Shown here piece after piece: positions 6,749 to 15,017 of a stretch of DNA of 29,714 nt. The DNA comes from a virus: IMG/VR virus record IMGVR_UViG_3300031749_000028, positions 1 through 29,714 of that record, one strand, 5' to 3'. Position 1 is the first letter of the stretch; each line of letters begins with the position of its first letter. The position numbers and the translations under genes were made by a program. The notes below the pieces were generated by a model that ran no database searches, was not told the DNA's origin, and saw only the letters and a list, made by a program, of their open reading frames with translations.

Positions 6749-8023
6749 ATGATGAATAAAGAGACGAAAATTTTTAACCTTGAGTTAACATCAGTTGAGC
6801 AAAATGAGGGCCAGGGGGTTTTCTCTGGCTGGCTTGAAGTTTTCAACGTCGTTGATTCAGTCGGCGATATGGTGGTTCCTGGGGCGTTTAAAAAAACGCT
6901 TTCTGAAAAAAAGAAATTTCCGCTTCTCTGGAATCATAGTTCAGAGCCTGAGCATATCATTGGCGTCTTTACGGCGCAAGAAGAGCAAAAGGGGCTAAAA
7001 GTTGAGGGAAGAATTAACCTTGAGTTTGAAGACGCCAGAAAACTATATGAAAAAATCAAGTGGCTTCATCAGGAAGGCATATCAATCGGCCTCTCTATGG
7101 GATATCAGGTTATCAAGGATGATTATAAAGACATTGCCAATAAAAGAGTGAGACTTTTGAAAGAGGTCAAGCTCTATGAGGGAAGTATTACGCTATTTCC
7201 CGCAAATGAGCTTGCGCTGATTGAGGAGATTAAAATGAGCGAAACAAAGCGAGAGTGGGATACTGCTTACATCAACGATTTGCCCGACGAAGCATTTGCT
7301 GTCATTGAGCCAGCATATAAAAAAGGCGAAACCGAAGATAAGAGAGCTCGCCACCTCCCTCACCATAATAAATCAGTCAAAGACCCAGATGATGATGATA
7401 CAGTTGACCTTCCTCACCTCAGAAACGCATTGGCTAGGATGAATCAGATTAAGCCGATAACTAATTCTATTAGCACAGAAGAGCTAAGGAAAAAGGCCGA
7501 GTCGCACCTCATCGCCCATGCCAAACGATTAGGGATTGGTGATTGGGGAAAATCGACCGAATTTGAGACAAAGCCATATCCCAATGAACACAGCTGCCGC
7601 TTGAATGACCCTGATAAATATGAACGCTTTGCTAGGATGAAAAGAACTCATAATGGCAAGGAATATTCGGTGATTATTGGGTTCAAAAAGGACGGTGGCT
7701 CTGAAGAGCAGGCCTATCGCTATCCCAAAGATACTTGGTCTGAGGAAGAGGCAAGGGCGCACTGTAAAGAACATGGTGGCAGTTTTGAGGCCGCCAGAAA
7801 AGAGAAATCAATAGAGGTCGTTTGCCCATCCTGTGGCAAATCGATTCTCTTGGAAGATGCAGCCCAATCCCTTGATTCACTTGGCGACAGGAAGCCGGAA
7901 TCTTCCACTTCCAAAGCCAAGCCGAAGGGTGGGGTTGAGCCGGAGAAACTCCACTCAATCCTTAGGGAATTAGAAGAGGCTGTGAGTGTGAGAAAGAAAT
8001 GGACGAAAGACTTGAAGTCTTAA
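6749..8023 (+). CDS. Prohead protease with long C-terminal extension and zinc ribbon
   Basis: Residues about 1-165 are an HK97-type prohead maturation protease, a serine protease of herpesvirus-assemblin fold. FNVVDSVGDMVVPGAF marks the fold start, and the catalytic His and Ser lie in LLWNHS and GISIGLSMGY. The remaining ~260 residues hold three further parts. First is an LPHHN...DLPHLRNALARMNQI domain. Second is a YPNEHSCRLNDPDKYERF/HCKEHGGSF domain. Third is a zinc-ribbon-like CPSCGK with a basic/acidic tail. The first two recur as extensions of phage head proteases. The extension may act as a scaffold or capsid-binding part. The gene overlaps the capsid gene by 25 bases. Confidence 0.88.
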   Translation: MMNKETKIFNLELTSVEQNEGQGVFSGWLEVFNVVDSVGDMVVPGAFKKTLSEKKKFPLLWNHSSEPEHIIGVFTAQEEQKGLKVEGRINLEFEDARKLYEKIKWLHQEGISIGLSMGYQVIKDDYKDIANKRVRLLKEVKLYEGSITLFPANELALIEEIKMSETKREWDTAYINDLPDEAFAVIEPAYKKGETEDKRARHLPHHNKSVKDPDDDDTVDLPHLRNALARMNQIKPITNSISTEELRKKAESHLIAHAKRLGIGDWGKSTEFETKPYPNEHSCRLNDPDKYERFARMKRTHNGKEYSVIIGFKKDGGSEEQAYRYPKDTWSEEEARAHCKEHGGSFEAARKEKSIEVVCPSCGKSILLEDAAQSLDSLGDRKPESSTSKAKPKGGVEPEKLHSILRELEEAVSVRKKWTKDLKS

Positions 8024-9135
8024 CTAAAGAAATTCACGAGCTTAGAAATAAAGAAGAAGATTTAACCAAGGCCTTGGCTGGCCGTGAGGCCAAAGAGGCT
8101 GAATTAAAAGAGACTATTGATAAAATTCAAAAAAGGCTTGATGAGCTCGAGGTTAATCGCAAAAGGCTGAATTTAGACCTTAAGAATGAGAAGGCCATTG
8201 AGTTTAAAAAAGCTCTGAATCAATACATTAAGACAGGGAAATGGCCGGCTGAACTTGAGGTTAAGGTTCTTCAAGAAGGAACTGGCGCCTCTGGTGGTTA
8301 TCTCGTCGCTCCCGAATATGCGCAGGAAATTATCGCCGGTATTCGGGAAATTTCTCCCATGCGACAGCTGGTCAGGGTCATGGCTACGAATACGAATAGG
8401 GTTTATTGGCCAATTAAGAGCGGAACCACCTCGGCGGCCTTCGTGACTGAAACAGGCACTCGTTCAGAAAGGACCTGGTCAACCCCTCTGGGCCAAAAGG
8501 CTATCGATATTTACGAGGCTTATCACAGAGTCGACGTGACGAACTGGCTGATTGAAGACGCTTTTGCCGATGCCGAGGCGTTCGTCAGAGAAGAAATTGT
8601 TGAAGCCTTTGCAGCTCTTGAGGGAAACAAAATCCTTCTCGGCACCGGTTCATCTGAACCTTATGGAATTACCGTTGAACTCGATACAAATAACGTTGTC
8701 CAGCTCGCTTCGGTCGGGACAGTAACTGCCGATGAAATCAAAACCGCATATTTCAAAATTAAGAGCGTTTATGCAAAAAATGGAACTTGGCTTTTCAACA
8801 GAAATACGATGCTGGTTTTTTCGCTGTTAAAAGATGATTATGGCCGCTATCTTTTGCAACAGCTCGCTGAAGGACCCGAGTGGGTGCTGATGGGTGCTCC
8901 TGTCGTTGAAGCTCCAGACCTGTCTAATATCGGAAACAACACGGACATTTTTGCCCTCTTTGGCGATTACAAGCGAGCTTATATTTTGATGGAACGGCTC
9001 GATATGACTCTGCTAAGAGACCCCTTCTCTTCAGCTAATACTGGCTCAATCGTGATTCATGCCCGCAAGCGCTGGGGTGGTCGCATGGTTCTTCCTGAGG
9101 CTGTTGCTGCGCTGAAGAATAAGAGCTCGACCTAA
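7999..9135 (+). CDS. Major capsid protein, HK97 fold, with N-terminal delta domain
   Basis: Predicted product of 378 residues. Residues 1 to about 85 form a highly charged coiled coil, as expected of the delta (scaffold-like) domain that the prohead protease removes. The body begins near EGTGASGGYLVAPEYAQEI, the usual start of the mature HK97-type protein. It continues through a GTGSSEPYGI segment in the A-domain region and ends ARKRWGGRMVLPEAVAAL. Cleavage likely falls between about residues 80 and 100, by family analogy. It overlaps the protease gene, and a strong hairpin follows it, typical for the most abundantly made virion protein. Confidence 0.94.
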   Translation: MDERLEVLTKEIHELRNKEEDLTKALAGREAKEAELKETIDKIQKRLDELEVNRKRLNLDLKNEKAIEFKKALNQYIKTGKWPAELEVKVLQEGTGASGGYLVAPEYAQEIIAGIREISPMRQLVRVMATNTNRVYWPIKSGTTSAAFVTETGTRSERTWSTPLGQKAIDIYEAYHRVDVTNWLIEDAFADAEAFVREEIVEAFAALEGNKILLGTGSSEPYGITVELDTNNVVQLASVGTVTADEIKTAYFKIKSVYAKNGTWLFNRNTMLVFSLLKDDYGRYLLQQLAEGPEWVLMGAPVVEAPDLSNIGNNTDIFALFGDYKRAYILMERLDMTLLRDPFSSANTGSIVIHARKRWGGRMVLPEAVAALKNKSST

Positions 9136-9142
9136 TATAGGC

Positions 9143-9174
9143 AATGGGAAGGGGGCTTTGGCCCCCTCCCCATT
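9143..9174 (+). terminator. GC-rich hairpin after the capsid gene
   Basis: A near-perfect 14-pair stem runs from AATGGGAAGGGGGC (9143-9156) to GCCCCCTCCCCATT (9161-9174), with one A-C mismatch and a 4-base loop. No T-run follows, so it is more likely a partial terminator or mRNA 3'-end stabiliser than a full intrinsic terminator. It would raise capsid mRNA relative to the downstream neck genes. Confidence 0.7.
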
Positions 9175-9186
9175 CCTGGATAAAAG

Positions 9187-9369
9187 ATGATGAGAATAAA
9201 AATCTTAAGAACCCCATTCAGGCGTGACCCCCAAAGCGTATGGCTTGCCTGGAAAAAAGCCGGGGCGTCGCCGGGCGATATCATCGATATCGATGATGAT
9301 ATTGCCGAGAAGCTTATCGATTGGCGGCTGGCCATCGCCGTTAAAGTAGAAATCTTGGAGGAGAGATAA
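9187..9369 (+). CDS. Small head/neck hypothetical protein
   Basis: Predicted product of 60 residues, starting at ATG 9187 or 9190 (tandem ATGATG) with no strong SD. The body has an SPGDIIDIDDDIAEKLIDW segment. A similar short stretch (GVPIDRIPGNILEAWKDAGAV) occurs in the small protein at 10962, suggesting that both carry a related small fold. Its position between capsid and connector is commonly occupied by small head proteins. No function is assigned. Its 3' end contains the SD of the next gene. Confidence 0.6.
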   Translation: MMRIKILRTPFRRDPQSVWLAWKKAGASPGDIIDIDDDIAEKLIDWRLAIAVKVEILEER

Positions 9370-9370
9370 G

Positions 9371-9922
9371 ATGGCGATACTAACAAAAGAAGAATTTAAG
9401 ACTTTGGCTGAAATCTCCGGGACTTCTGATGACACCCTCATCGAGTATTCTATTCTTCAGGCCCAGGGGATTGCTGAAGCCTATTGTGGCCGGAAATTTG
9501 ATGAAGCGTCTATTACCGAAAGATATGAAGGCGGTGGCTATTATATCGAGCTTGAGCGCTGGCCCGTGGCCGATATTGTTGAGGTGAAAGAATATGAGAC
9601 GACGCTGACGTCATCTGATTATGAGCTCAAAAGCGAGCGTTTTCTTTTGCGGCTGGATGAGCAAGGATATCCAATTAAGTGGACCTCTGGGAAAGATGTG
9701 ATTTCTGTAACCTACACAGGAGGCTATTCTGATACGAGGGCGCCTCAAGACTTAAAGATGGCAATATATATCATCGCCTTCCTCATCTACAAAAGGACAA
9801 AGATGGCAAATTGGTCTGAATCAAGTCGGTCATTTGAGGGCGGCTCGTTGAATTGGGCCGCTGATATCCCGGACATAGTGAAGCAGACGCTCGAGAAATA
9901 TCGAAGCAAAAGGATTATATAA
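9371..9922 (+). CDS. Head-tail connector (HK97 gp6-like)
   Basis: Predicted product of 183 residues with a good SD (GGAGGAG at 9357-9363). It shows the layout of the gp6/DNA-packaging connector family. An N-terminal helical part (TLIEYSILQAQGIAEAYCGRKF) is followed by a beta-rich middle (RWPVADIVEVKEY, VISVTYTGGY) and a helix with PQDLKMAIYIIAFLIYKR. These proteins form the ring below the portal that joins head to tail. The assignment rests on this pattern and on the position right after the capsid gene. Confidence 0.82.
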   Translation: MAILTKEEFKTLAEISGTSDDTLIEYSILQAQGIAEAYCGRKFDEASITERYEGGGYYIELERWPVADIVEVKEYETTLTSSDYELKSERFLLRLDEQGYPIKWTSGKDVISVTYTGGYSDTRAPQDLKMAIYIIAFLIYKRTKMANWSESSRSFEGGSLNWAADIPDIVKQTLEKYRSKRII

Positions 9923-9923
9923 G

Positions 9924-10484
9924 ATGGTCAATGTAAGGGTTGAATTTAATGGGGAAAGAATGAAAGCGCTGGCTAATGTGCCGGCCGGGTGGAAAAGCGC
10001 ACTTGCGAAATGGCTCGGGAAAACGGCGCAGGAAGTAAAAGAGGAAATCAGGTCAAAGTTTCATATCCGGACGGGACAATTATGGCGAAATATTGGCTGG
10101 CAAATTACGGGTGAAGAGGAAATGATTGGCGAGATAGGAACGGGCGTTGCCTGGGCGAAATCGGTCGTCTATGCCAGAATTCACGAGCTCGGTGGTGATA
10201 TAACGCCAAAGCGTGCGCAAGCGCTGACAATTCCAATGCCGGGTGTTAAGGGTGTGGCAAAAAATTACGGCAAGCTATTTGTGCTAAAAAAAGATGGTAA
10301 ATGTTATTTGGCAAAAAAAGAGGGTTCGACGCTTAAAAGTTCATTCGGGAAGGGAACGGTTAAGATCCTCTTCTTCTTGACTAAACAGGTGTCTATTCCC
10401 GCCAGGCCTTATATGCGCCCAGTATTGAGCCGGAAAGAATCAGAGCTGAGACAAGCAATTGACCAAGTGGTCAGGGGAGTGTGA
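9924..10484 (+). CDS. Neck/tail completion protein (HK97 gp10-like)
   Basis: Predicted product of 186 residues. The segment VYARIHELGGDITPKRAQALTIP is characteristic of the HK97-gp10 neck family. So are the N-terminal helix with KFHIRTGQL and the C-terminal IPARPYMRPVL. These proteins help close the filled head and dock the tail. It lies one base after the connector stop and overlaps nothing, and the next gene starts two bases after its stop. Confidence 0.82.
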   Translation: MVNVRVEFNGERMKALANVPAGWKSALAKWLGKTAQEVKEEIRSKFHIRTGQLWRNIGWQITGEEEMIGEIGTGVAWAKSVVYARIHELGGDITPKRAQALTIPMPGVKGVAKNYGKLFVLKKDGKCYLAKKEGSTLKSSFGKGTVKILFFLTKQVSIPARPYMRPVLSRKESELRQAIDQVVRGV

Positions 10485-10485
10485 A

Positions 10486-10944
10486 ATGCCAGAGATTTCA
10501 AAAAGATATCAGATATTGGTGAGAGCCAAGGAGGTTTTATCTACAATTTCGGCAGGTTATGATTATTTTTTTACGCCTGGACATGTGGAAATTGGTATAA
10601 GGTCAATTGATGAGGTTAAGGCATTTCCCGCTTATTTTCTCTCAATCGGTACGGCCGGTGAGGTAAGTGAATATGGTTCTGGTCTTATGTGGGAAACCTT
10701 TGACCTCGTTGTCGATGGTTGGGTGAAGGGAAATGAAGATTTGCCGCTGATGGTTGAGAAAGCAATTTCAGACGTAAGAAAAGCCATCATGGCTGATTAT
10801 GAAAATTTAACGTCGGGCCTCGGCTCAATTGTCTTAACCCTAAAAATCAAGGGTGGGCCAGAAACTGATGAGGGGGCATTAGCCTCATTGGGGCTTGGAT
10901 TCTTTGAGCAGAGGTTTACGATTACGGTTGAAAATATTCAATGA
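10486..10944 (+). CDS. Tail terminator / minor tail protein (gpU-like, by position)
   Basis: Predicted product of 152 residues; ATG 10486 follows AGGGGAG at suitable spacing. The sequence looks like the small alpha/beta fold of tail terminators: an N-terminal helix, FPAYFLSIG, a central strand-rich part (WETFDLVVDGWV), a helix (MVEKAISDVRKAIM) and terminal strands (FFEQRFTITVENI). Tail terminators cap the tube at its head-proximal end. Family membership is inferred from layout and from its place between the neck and tube genes. Confidence 0.65.
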   Translation: MPEISKRYQILVRAKEVLSTISAGYDYFFTPGHVEIGIRSIDEVKAFPAYFLSIGTAGEVSEYGSGLMWETFDLVVDGWVKGNEDLPLMVEKAISDVRKAIMADYENLTSGLGSIVLTLKIKGGPETDEGALASLGLGFFEQRFTITVENIQ

Positions 10945-10961
10945 GGAAAGGAGTTAAAAAG

Positions 10962-11153
10962 ATGAGGTTGAAAAAAAAGAAATGTGTTTGGGCATTTTCT
11001 AACGCCGTTTTCGTGAATGAAAATGGCGAGTCAATTTTACTTGAAACTGGAAAAGGGGTCCCCATCGATAGAATTCCAGGAAATATTTTAGAGGCCTGGA
11101 AGGATGCGGGGGCTGTAAAAGAGGAAAGAAATGGCACTGACGAAACCGATTAA
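10962..11153 (+). CDS. Small hypothetical protein of the neck/tail region
   Basis: Predicted product of 63 residues from ATG 10962, chosen because AAGGAG (10948-10953) lies eight bases upstream; ATG 10941 is an in-frame alternative with no SD. A basic start (MRLKKKK) leads into a short beta-rich domain with GKGVPIDRIPGNILEAWKDAGAV. This resembles part of the 60-residue protein at 9187. The 3' end overlaps the tail tube gene by 23 bases and supplies its SD. Confidence 0.6.
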   Translation: MRLKKKKCVWAFSNAVFVNENGESILLETGKGVPIDRIPGNILEAWKDAGAVKEERNGTDETD

Positions 11154-12168
11154 ACGACAAATTAAGACAGGGGCTAAGAAAGCAACGACATGGGGAACGG
11201 CCGTCACATTATCGGCTTCTGATGGCCTGCTTTTGCTTTCAGATGGATTGAAAAGCTCGGCTGTTGATTATTTTTATCCCAAAGAGGTTGGGCAGATTCT
11301 TCCCAGGACGCAGATTATTGGATTAGAGAATCCGCCTGATTTTTCGCCAGTTGCGATTCTTCGGTATGACTTGGGCCCGGCTTTGGGACTTCTTATCTCA
11401 GCTCTTTTTGGTTCAGACACCGTTGAGGGTTCCCAAGCTCCTTATAAGCATACTATCGTCTGGCAGAGCGATATTATCGGCAAGTTTTTGACCTTTGTCA
11501 CTCAAAGACCCAATAGCGCCGTCTGGGAAGTTCCATCAGCCAAGGTTGTTGGGCTCACCCTATCACCAGAAGACGCAGGACTAAAGGCGGAATTTAAACT
11601 GAAACCTAATCAAATTAAATTTTCAAACACCACGAACACGAACACCCAATTAGATGCTCTTACCATCCCCGAGCTTGATAAGCCGATTAAATTCTATAGT
11701 TCGCAGGTCGCCATATATCTGAATGATATGAGTGGGGGAGATGTTGTTAATCCTGCCAATAAAATATATCCAAGCTCATTGACGATTTCCTTTGAGCGGG
11801 CTATTGGCGGAGAGAAGGCGTTCGGCGTCGATTATATTCAGGAGCCGATTGATACAGAAAGCAACATAACGGTTAAGCTATCATTACCAAAAGCGTCCTT
11901 ATCTGGTTATGAGGATAAAGCAAAAGCCGGGACGCCTCAAAAAATGGCAATCATTTTCACCGGCCCATCTCTTGGAAGCGGAAACTATGCTTTCAAGCTA
12001 TATTTCCCTTGCTTATTCCTTGACCCGATTCCAGAGGAGCCTGATGATGAGATTATTCCTCTCCACCTGAGCTTCAAGGCAGGGCAAGCGACATCAGCTC
12101 CCACCGGCATGTCTCAAACCGTTCCTTATATTGAGGCTTCGAATAACGATTCAGTGGCTTATATCTAA
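11131..12168 (+). CDS. Major tail tube protein
   Basis: Predicted product of 345 residues, located between the neck genes and the tail chaperone pair, where siphophage tube genes lie. The sequence is rich in beta strands and short loops with few charged helices, typical of tube proteins. It includes the pattern SLTISFERAIGGEKAFGVDYIQEP followed by ESNITVKLSLPKASLSGYE. It is longer than a minimal tube protein (about 200 residues), so it may carry an extra surface domain. No specific family name is claimed. Confidence 0.75.
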   Translation: MALTKPIKRQIKTGAKKATTWGTAVTLSASDGLLLLSDGLKSSAVDYFYPKEVGQILPRTQIIGLENPPDFSPVAILRYDLGPALGLLISALFGSDTVEGSQAPYKHTIVWQSDIIGKFLTFVTQRPNSAVWEVPSAKVVGLTLSPEDAGLKAEFKLKPNQIKFSNTTNTNTQLDALTIPELDKPIKFYSSQVAIYLNDMSGGDVVNPANKIYPSSLTISFERAIGGEKAFGVDYIQEPIDTESNITVKLSLPKASLSGYEDKAKAGTPQKMAIIFTGPSLGSGNYAFKLYFPCLFLDPIPEEPDDEIIPLHLSFKAGQATSAPTGMSQTVPYIEASNNDSVAYI

Positions 12169-12183
12169 TTCTGGAGGTGAATT

Positions 12184-12549
12184 ATGGCCGATATCAGCAA
12201 GCTTTTTGCGACGGCCAGCTTGAAAGTTGAGCTTCAGGGTGTCGGAGAAATCGAATTGATTCTCAGGCCCCCCGACCCTATTGAGCTCGCTAAAATAAGA
12301 ACAGAACATGATTGCGAAAACCTTGAATTGATTGAGGAAATTTGTGCCAGGCACATTGTAGATTGGAAAAATGTTGAATATGAAGGAAGAGCGATTAATA
12401 TTAAAGAGAAAATTGGGGAAGTAGAGGCATTACGGCGAGTGTTGCGAGCGTTGACTGTAGATAATCAGCTCGTAATGACTCATGTTATCAGAGCGTTGAG
12501 CGATAAAGATTTTTTCTTGAAGAATTCAAGCGAACGCTCAGCCTCTTAA
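12184..12549 (+). CDS. Tail assembly chaperone, short form (lambda gpG-like)
   Basis: The unshifted product (121 residues) starts at ATG 12184 after a strong GGAGGTGA. It lies exactly between the tail tube and tape measure genes, the standard place of the G/GT pair. The last 10 residues in this frame look unstructured and follow the slippery site at 12510-12516. The -1 frame beyond that site is open and reads as a sensible continuation. The chaperones coat the tape measure protein and recruit tube subunits during tail assembly; they are not part of the virion. Confidence 0.83.
   Translation: MADISKLFATASLKVELQGVGEIELILRPPDPIELAKIRTEHDCENLELIEEICARHIVDWKNVEYEGRAINIKEKIGEVEALRRVLRALTVDNQLVMTHVIRALSDKDFFLKNSSERSAS
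12510..12516 (+). other. Programmed -1 ribosomal frameshift slippery heptamer
   Basis: The heptamer T-TTT-TTC sits in the correct phase (codons gaT TTT TTC of the chaperone gene), a classic XXXYYYZ site. After a one-base backward slip, translation continues from CTT at 12516 and stays open to TAA 12822-12824. The tail-tube-to-tape-measure position is where such shifts are conserved in siphophages. Confidence 0.85.
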
Positions 12550-12824
12550 TTAACTGGGGACCTTTAATAGGTTCGTCCGAGGAAATAGAGGCTTTGCCAG
12601 ATGACCATCCGTTAAAAAATGAGCCGGAGCCGAGAATAGAGGAGCTAATGCTAATCAAATTGGCAATGCCGCTGATATCAGATATGGGAATTAACTCCGG
12701 GATGCTAAAAGAGTTTATCGACCAGGCCGGAGAAACTTTGGCGGAAAAAATAATCATATTGGAGAAACTGAATATTATGCGCCAGACAATCGAAAAAATG
12801 GCGGCTGAAAAAATGAGGGCATAA
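12516..12824 (+). CDS. Tail assembly chaperone, frameshifted extension (lambda T-like part of GT)
   Basis: This is the -1 frame half of the chaperone pair, read as a fusion with residues 1-111 of the upstream gene to give about 213 residues. It adds 102 residues. It begins LEEFKRTLSLLINWGPLIGS and ends in a helical segment. No start codon with an SD lies near its beginning (first ATG 12594, no clear SD), which supports expression by frameshift only. TAA and ATG of the tape measure gene overlap as TAATG. In lambda the T part binds the tape measure and recruits tube subunits. Confidence 0.82.
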   Translation, partial: LEEFKRTLSLLINWGPLIGSSEEIEALPDDHPLKNEPEPRIEELMLIKLAMPLISDMGINSGMLKEFIDQAGETLAEKIIILEKLNIMRQTIEKMAAEKMRA

Positions 12825-15016
12825 TGGCTGATATCAAATATATCGTCGAGGTTGATACAAAAACAGCACAGGCTTCGATTAAGGAATTTAACGGCGAAAT
12901 TCAAAAAAGCGCCGAATCATTAAAATCAGCCGGTGAAACAGCGACAGAATCTGGTAGCAAATTTAGCGGACTGTGGAAGCAGATTGCTGGGGGAATTCTG
13001 GCTGTTGAGGCTCTTAGAAAAGGATTCCACGAGCTAACTCAATTTGTGGGGGATAGCATTAAGGAGGCGGCTGAAGCGGAAAGAGCGAATCGTTCGCTTG
13101 AAGCGGCGCTCGCTACGACCGGAAGAACAGTTGAGCCCTTAAAAAATCACTTTATTGCTCTCGCCGAAGCAATTCAAAAGGAAACGATATATAATGATGA
13201 TGCGGTAAAAGGCGCCACAACGCTCTTACTTCAATTAACCAACCTTGACCGCCAGGGGATAGAAGCGGCTACAAAAGGAGCGGTTGGCCTCGCCTCTACC
13301 CTTAAAATGGACCTCCAAACGGCGGCTTTGCTTGTGGCCAAGGCGATGGAAGGGAATACAGGGGCGCTAACTCGATATGGCATTAGAGTTTCCGAAAATT
13401 TGCCTCTTGAAGAAAAAAGGCGTCAATTTCTCGAGCAATTATTGGCTCTATATGAGCGAGCCAAAACAGAAACAGAAACCTTTTCTGGCGCTCAAATGCA
13501 ACTAAAAAACTCTTTTGATGATTTGAAAAAAACGATAGGTGAAAACATAATCAAAAATGAAACCTTAAGAAATGCTATAAAAGATTTGAAAGAGTGGGTC
13601 GATAAACTTGCTGAATCTGAGAATTTCAAACTCTGGCTTAGCGCTCTAATTGAGTTGCTCGAAAAGATGACCACAACAGTAGGAAAAGTTACAAGCGCAG
13701 TGGCTAAATTTGGGGAAACAGTAGGAACGTGGATAGCAACTAAAGGAAGAGCTAAAAAAGCCAATGAGGAATATGCCGAATCCTTCATAATTCTTCGGGA
13801 GGCGATTGAGAGAGCAAGAGCGGCTGGACATGACCATGTGGACCGACTGGAAAGGATTAAAGAGGCTTATGAAAAATCGAAACCTGCGATAAATGAAACG
13901 GGGCGAGCTATTGAGAAAATAACCGAAGCGGTTAAAGAAAAAGTAAAAATTACACAGACGGCTATTCCTTTGTGGAATCAATATGCCAGTGTAATGAAAA
14001 ATTGGAGAGTACTCGTAGAAGGCGAGGTGTTGCCAGCAGCAAGAAATCTAAAAGACCTTATTGACCACACCATAACACCTCAGCAGTTATATTATTGGCA
14101 GGACCATTTTGAGCAATATGTGCCTCCAGTTCAAAAAACGACTTCTGAGATTAAAAATTATTTTGATGGCCTTTTCAATGATATTGCCACTGGGTTAGGA
14201 AATCTTATTCAAAAATGGCTTGAGGGCGGCTTAACTTTGAAGAATTTTATGAAGGGAATTTGGGAAAAAATTAAGCAAGCCTTTTTCCGGATGCTTGGAG
14301 AAATGATTGCCACCGAGCTAATCAAAAAGCTCAAGGATGTTCTTTCATCTGCCCTTGATATCGGAAAATCTTTATCATCGGCGGTTTCATCGGCCGCTCA
14401 TGCGGCCACGTCCGTTGCTTCAAGCGTAAGTTCTTCTATCGCCGCCTTCAGCTCGTTATCGATGGCCCTGGGCGGCCTTGGTGGAATTGCGAATTTTGCC
14501 GCTTCAATTTTTAATTGGCTTAAAGGGCCTGAAAAGCATACCGACGTTACCTTTTGGCTTAAACTTATCAAAGATAATTCTCAAATCGTCGTTAATTATC
14601 TTTCAGCCGATTATCTTAATTTGACCAAGGGCATATTCGAAAAACTTGAGGCAATTAATGATGAGGCCTTGAGCTATCAAAATCGATTGCTTGAAGATAT
14701 ATCAGGTTTTGCTGCTGAAATAAGGGAGGCGGCTTATGGCGTTTGGGGTGTGCTGAAGGGGACAAAGAAAGCTCAATTTGGATTCGAGGGCATTGTTACC
14801 AGGCCGACGCTTTTTATGGCAGGTGAAGCGGGGCCGGAACGGGTTGTTATCCAGCCGATACAGGGTGGAAATCAGGTTTCCCAGAGCTTTGTCTTCAATA
14901 TATATGCTTCTGAAACAAATATTGTTGAAGTGATAAAAAAGAAAATCGTGCCAGAGCTGAGCCGCCTGATGCGCTCTGAAGCCTTTTTGGTTCATCCTAA
15001 GTCAGTGAGGGCTTAA
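12824..15016 (+). CDS. Tail tape measure protein
   Basis: Predicted product of 730 residues, the longest helical tail protein here. The N-terminus (MADIKYIVEVDTKTAQASIK) and the following helical segment with MEGNTGALTRYGI are typical of tape measure proteins. Its middle is rich in Lys, Glu and Ala. A hydrophobic Ala/Ser-rich stretch at about residues 510-560 may be a membrane-interacting segment. The end carries FGFEGIVTRPTLFMAGEAGPERVVI, a frequent tape-measure C-terminal motif. By the usual rule of about 1.5 angstrom per residue, the tail would be on the order of 100 nm. Confidence 0.92.
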   Translation: MADIKYIVEVDTKTAQASIKEFNGEIQKSAESLKSAGETATESGSKFSGLWKQIAGGILAVEALRKGFHELTQFVGDSIKEAAEAERANRSLEAALATTGRTVEPLKNHFIALAEAIQKETIYNDDAVKGATTLLLQLTNLDRQGIEAATKGAVGLASTLKMDLQTAALLVAKAMEGNTGALTRYGIRVSENLPLEEKRRQFLEQLLALYERAKTETETFSGAQMQLKNSFDDLKKTIGENIIKNETLRNAIKDLKEWVDKLAESENFKLWLSALIELLEKMTTTVGKVTSAVAKFGETVGTWIATKGRAKKANEEYAESFIILREAIERARAAGHDHVDRLERIKEAYEKSKPAINETGRAIEKITEAVKEKVKITQTAIPLWNQYASVMKNWRVLVEGEVLPAARNLKDLIDHTITPQQLYYWQDHFEQYVPPVQKTTSEIKNYFDGLFNDIATGLGNLIQKWLEGGLTLKNFMKGIWEKIKQAFFRMLGEMIATELIKKLKDVLSSALDIGKSLSSAVSSAAHAATSVASSVSSSIAAFSSLSMALGGLGGIANFAASIFNWLKGPEKHTDVTFWLKLIKDNSQIVVNYLSADYLNLTKGIFEKLEAINDEALSYQNRLLEDISGFAAEIREAAYGVWGVLKGTKKAQFGFEGIVTRPTLFMAGEAGPERVVIQPIQGGNQVSQSFVFNIYASETNIVEVIKKKIVPELSRLMRSEAFLVHPKSVRA

Positions 15017-15017
15017 A

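Noticed and set aside
9143-9174. Full rho-independent terminator
   Set aside because: Strong stem but no T-run after it, and the neck genes needed for virion assembly lie downstream without a clear new promoter.
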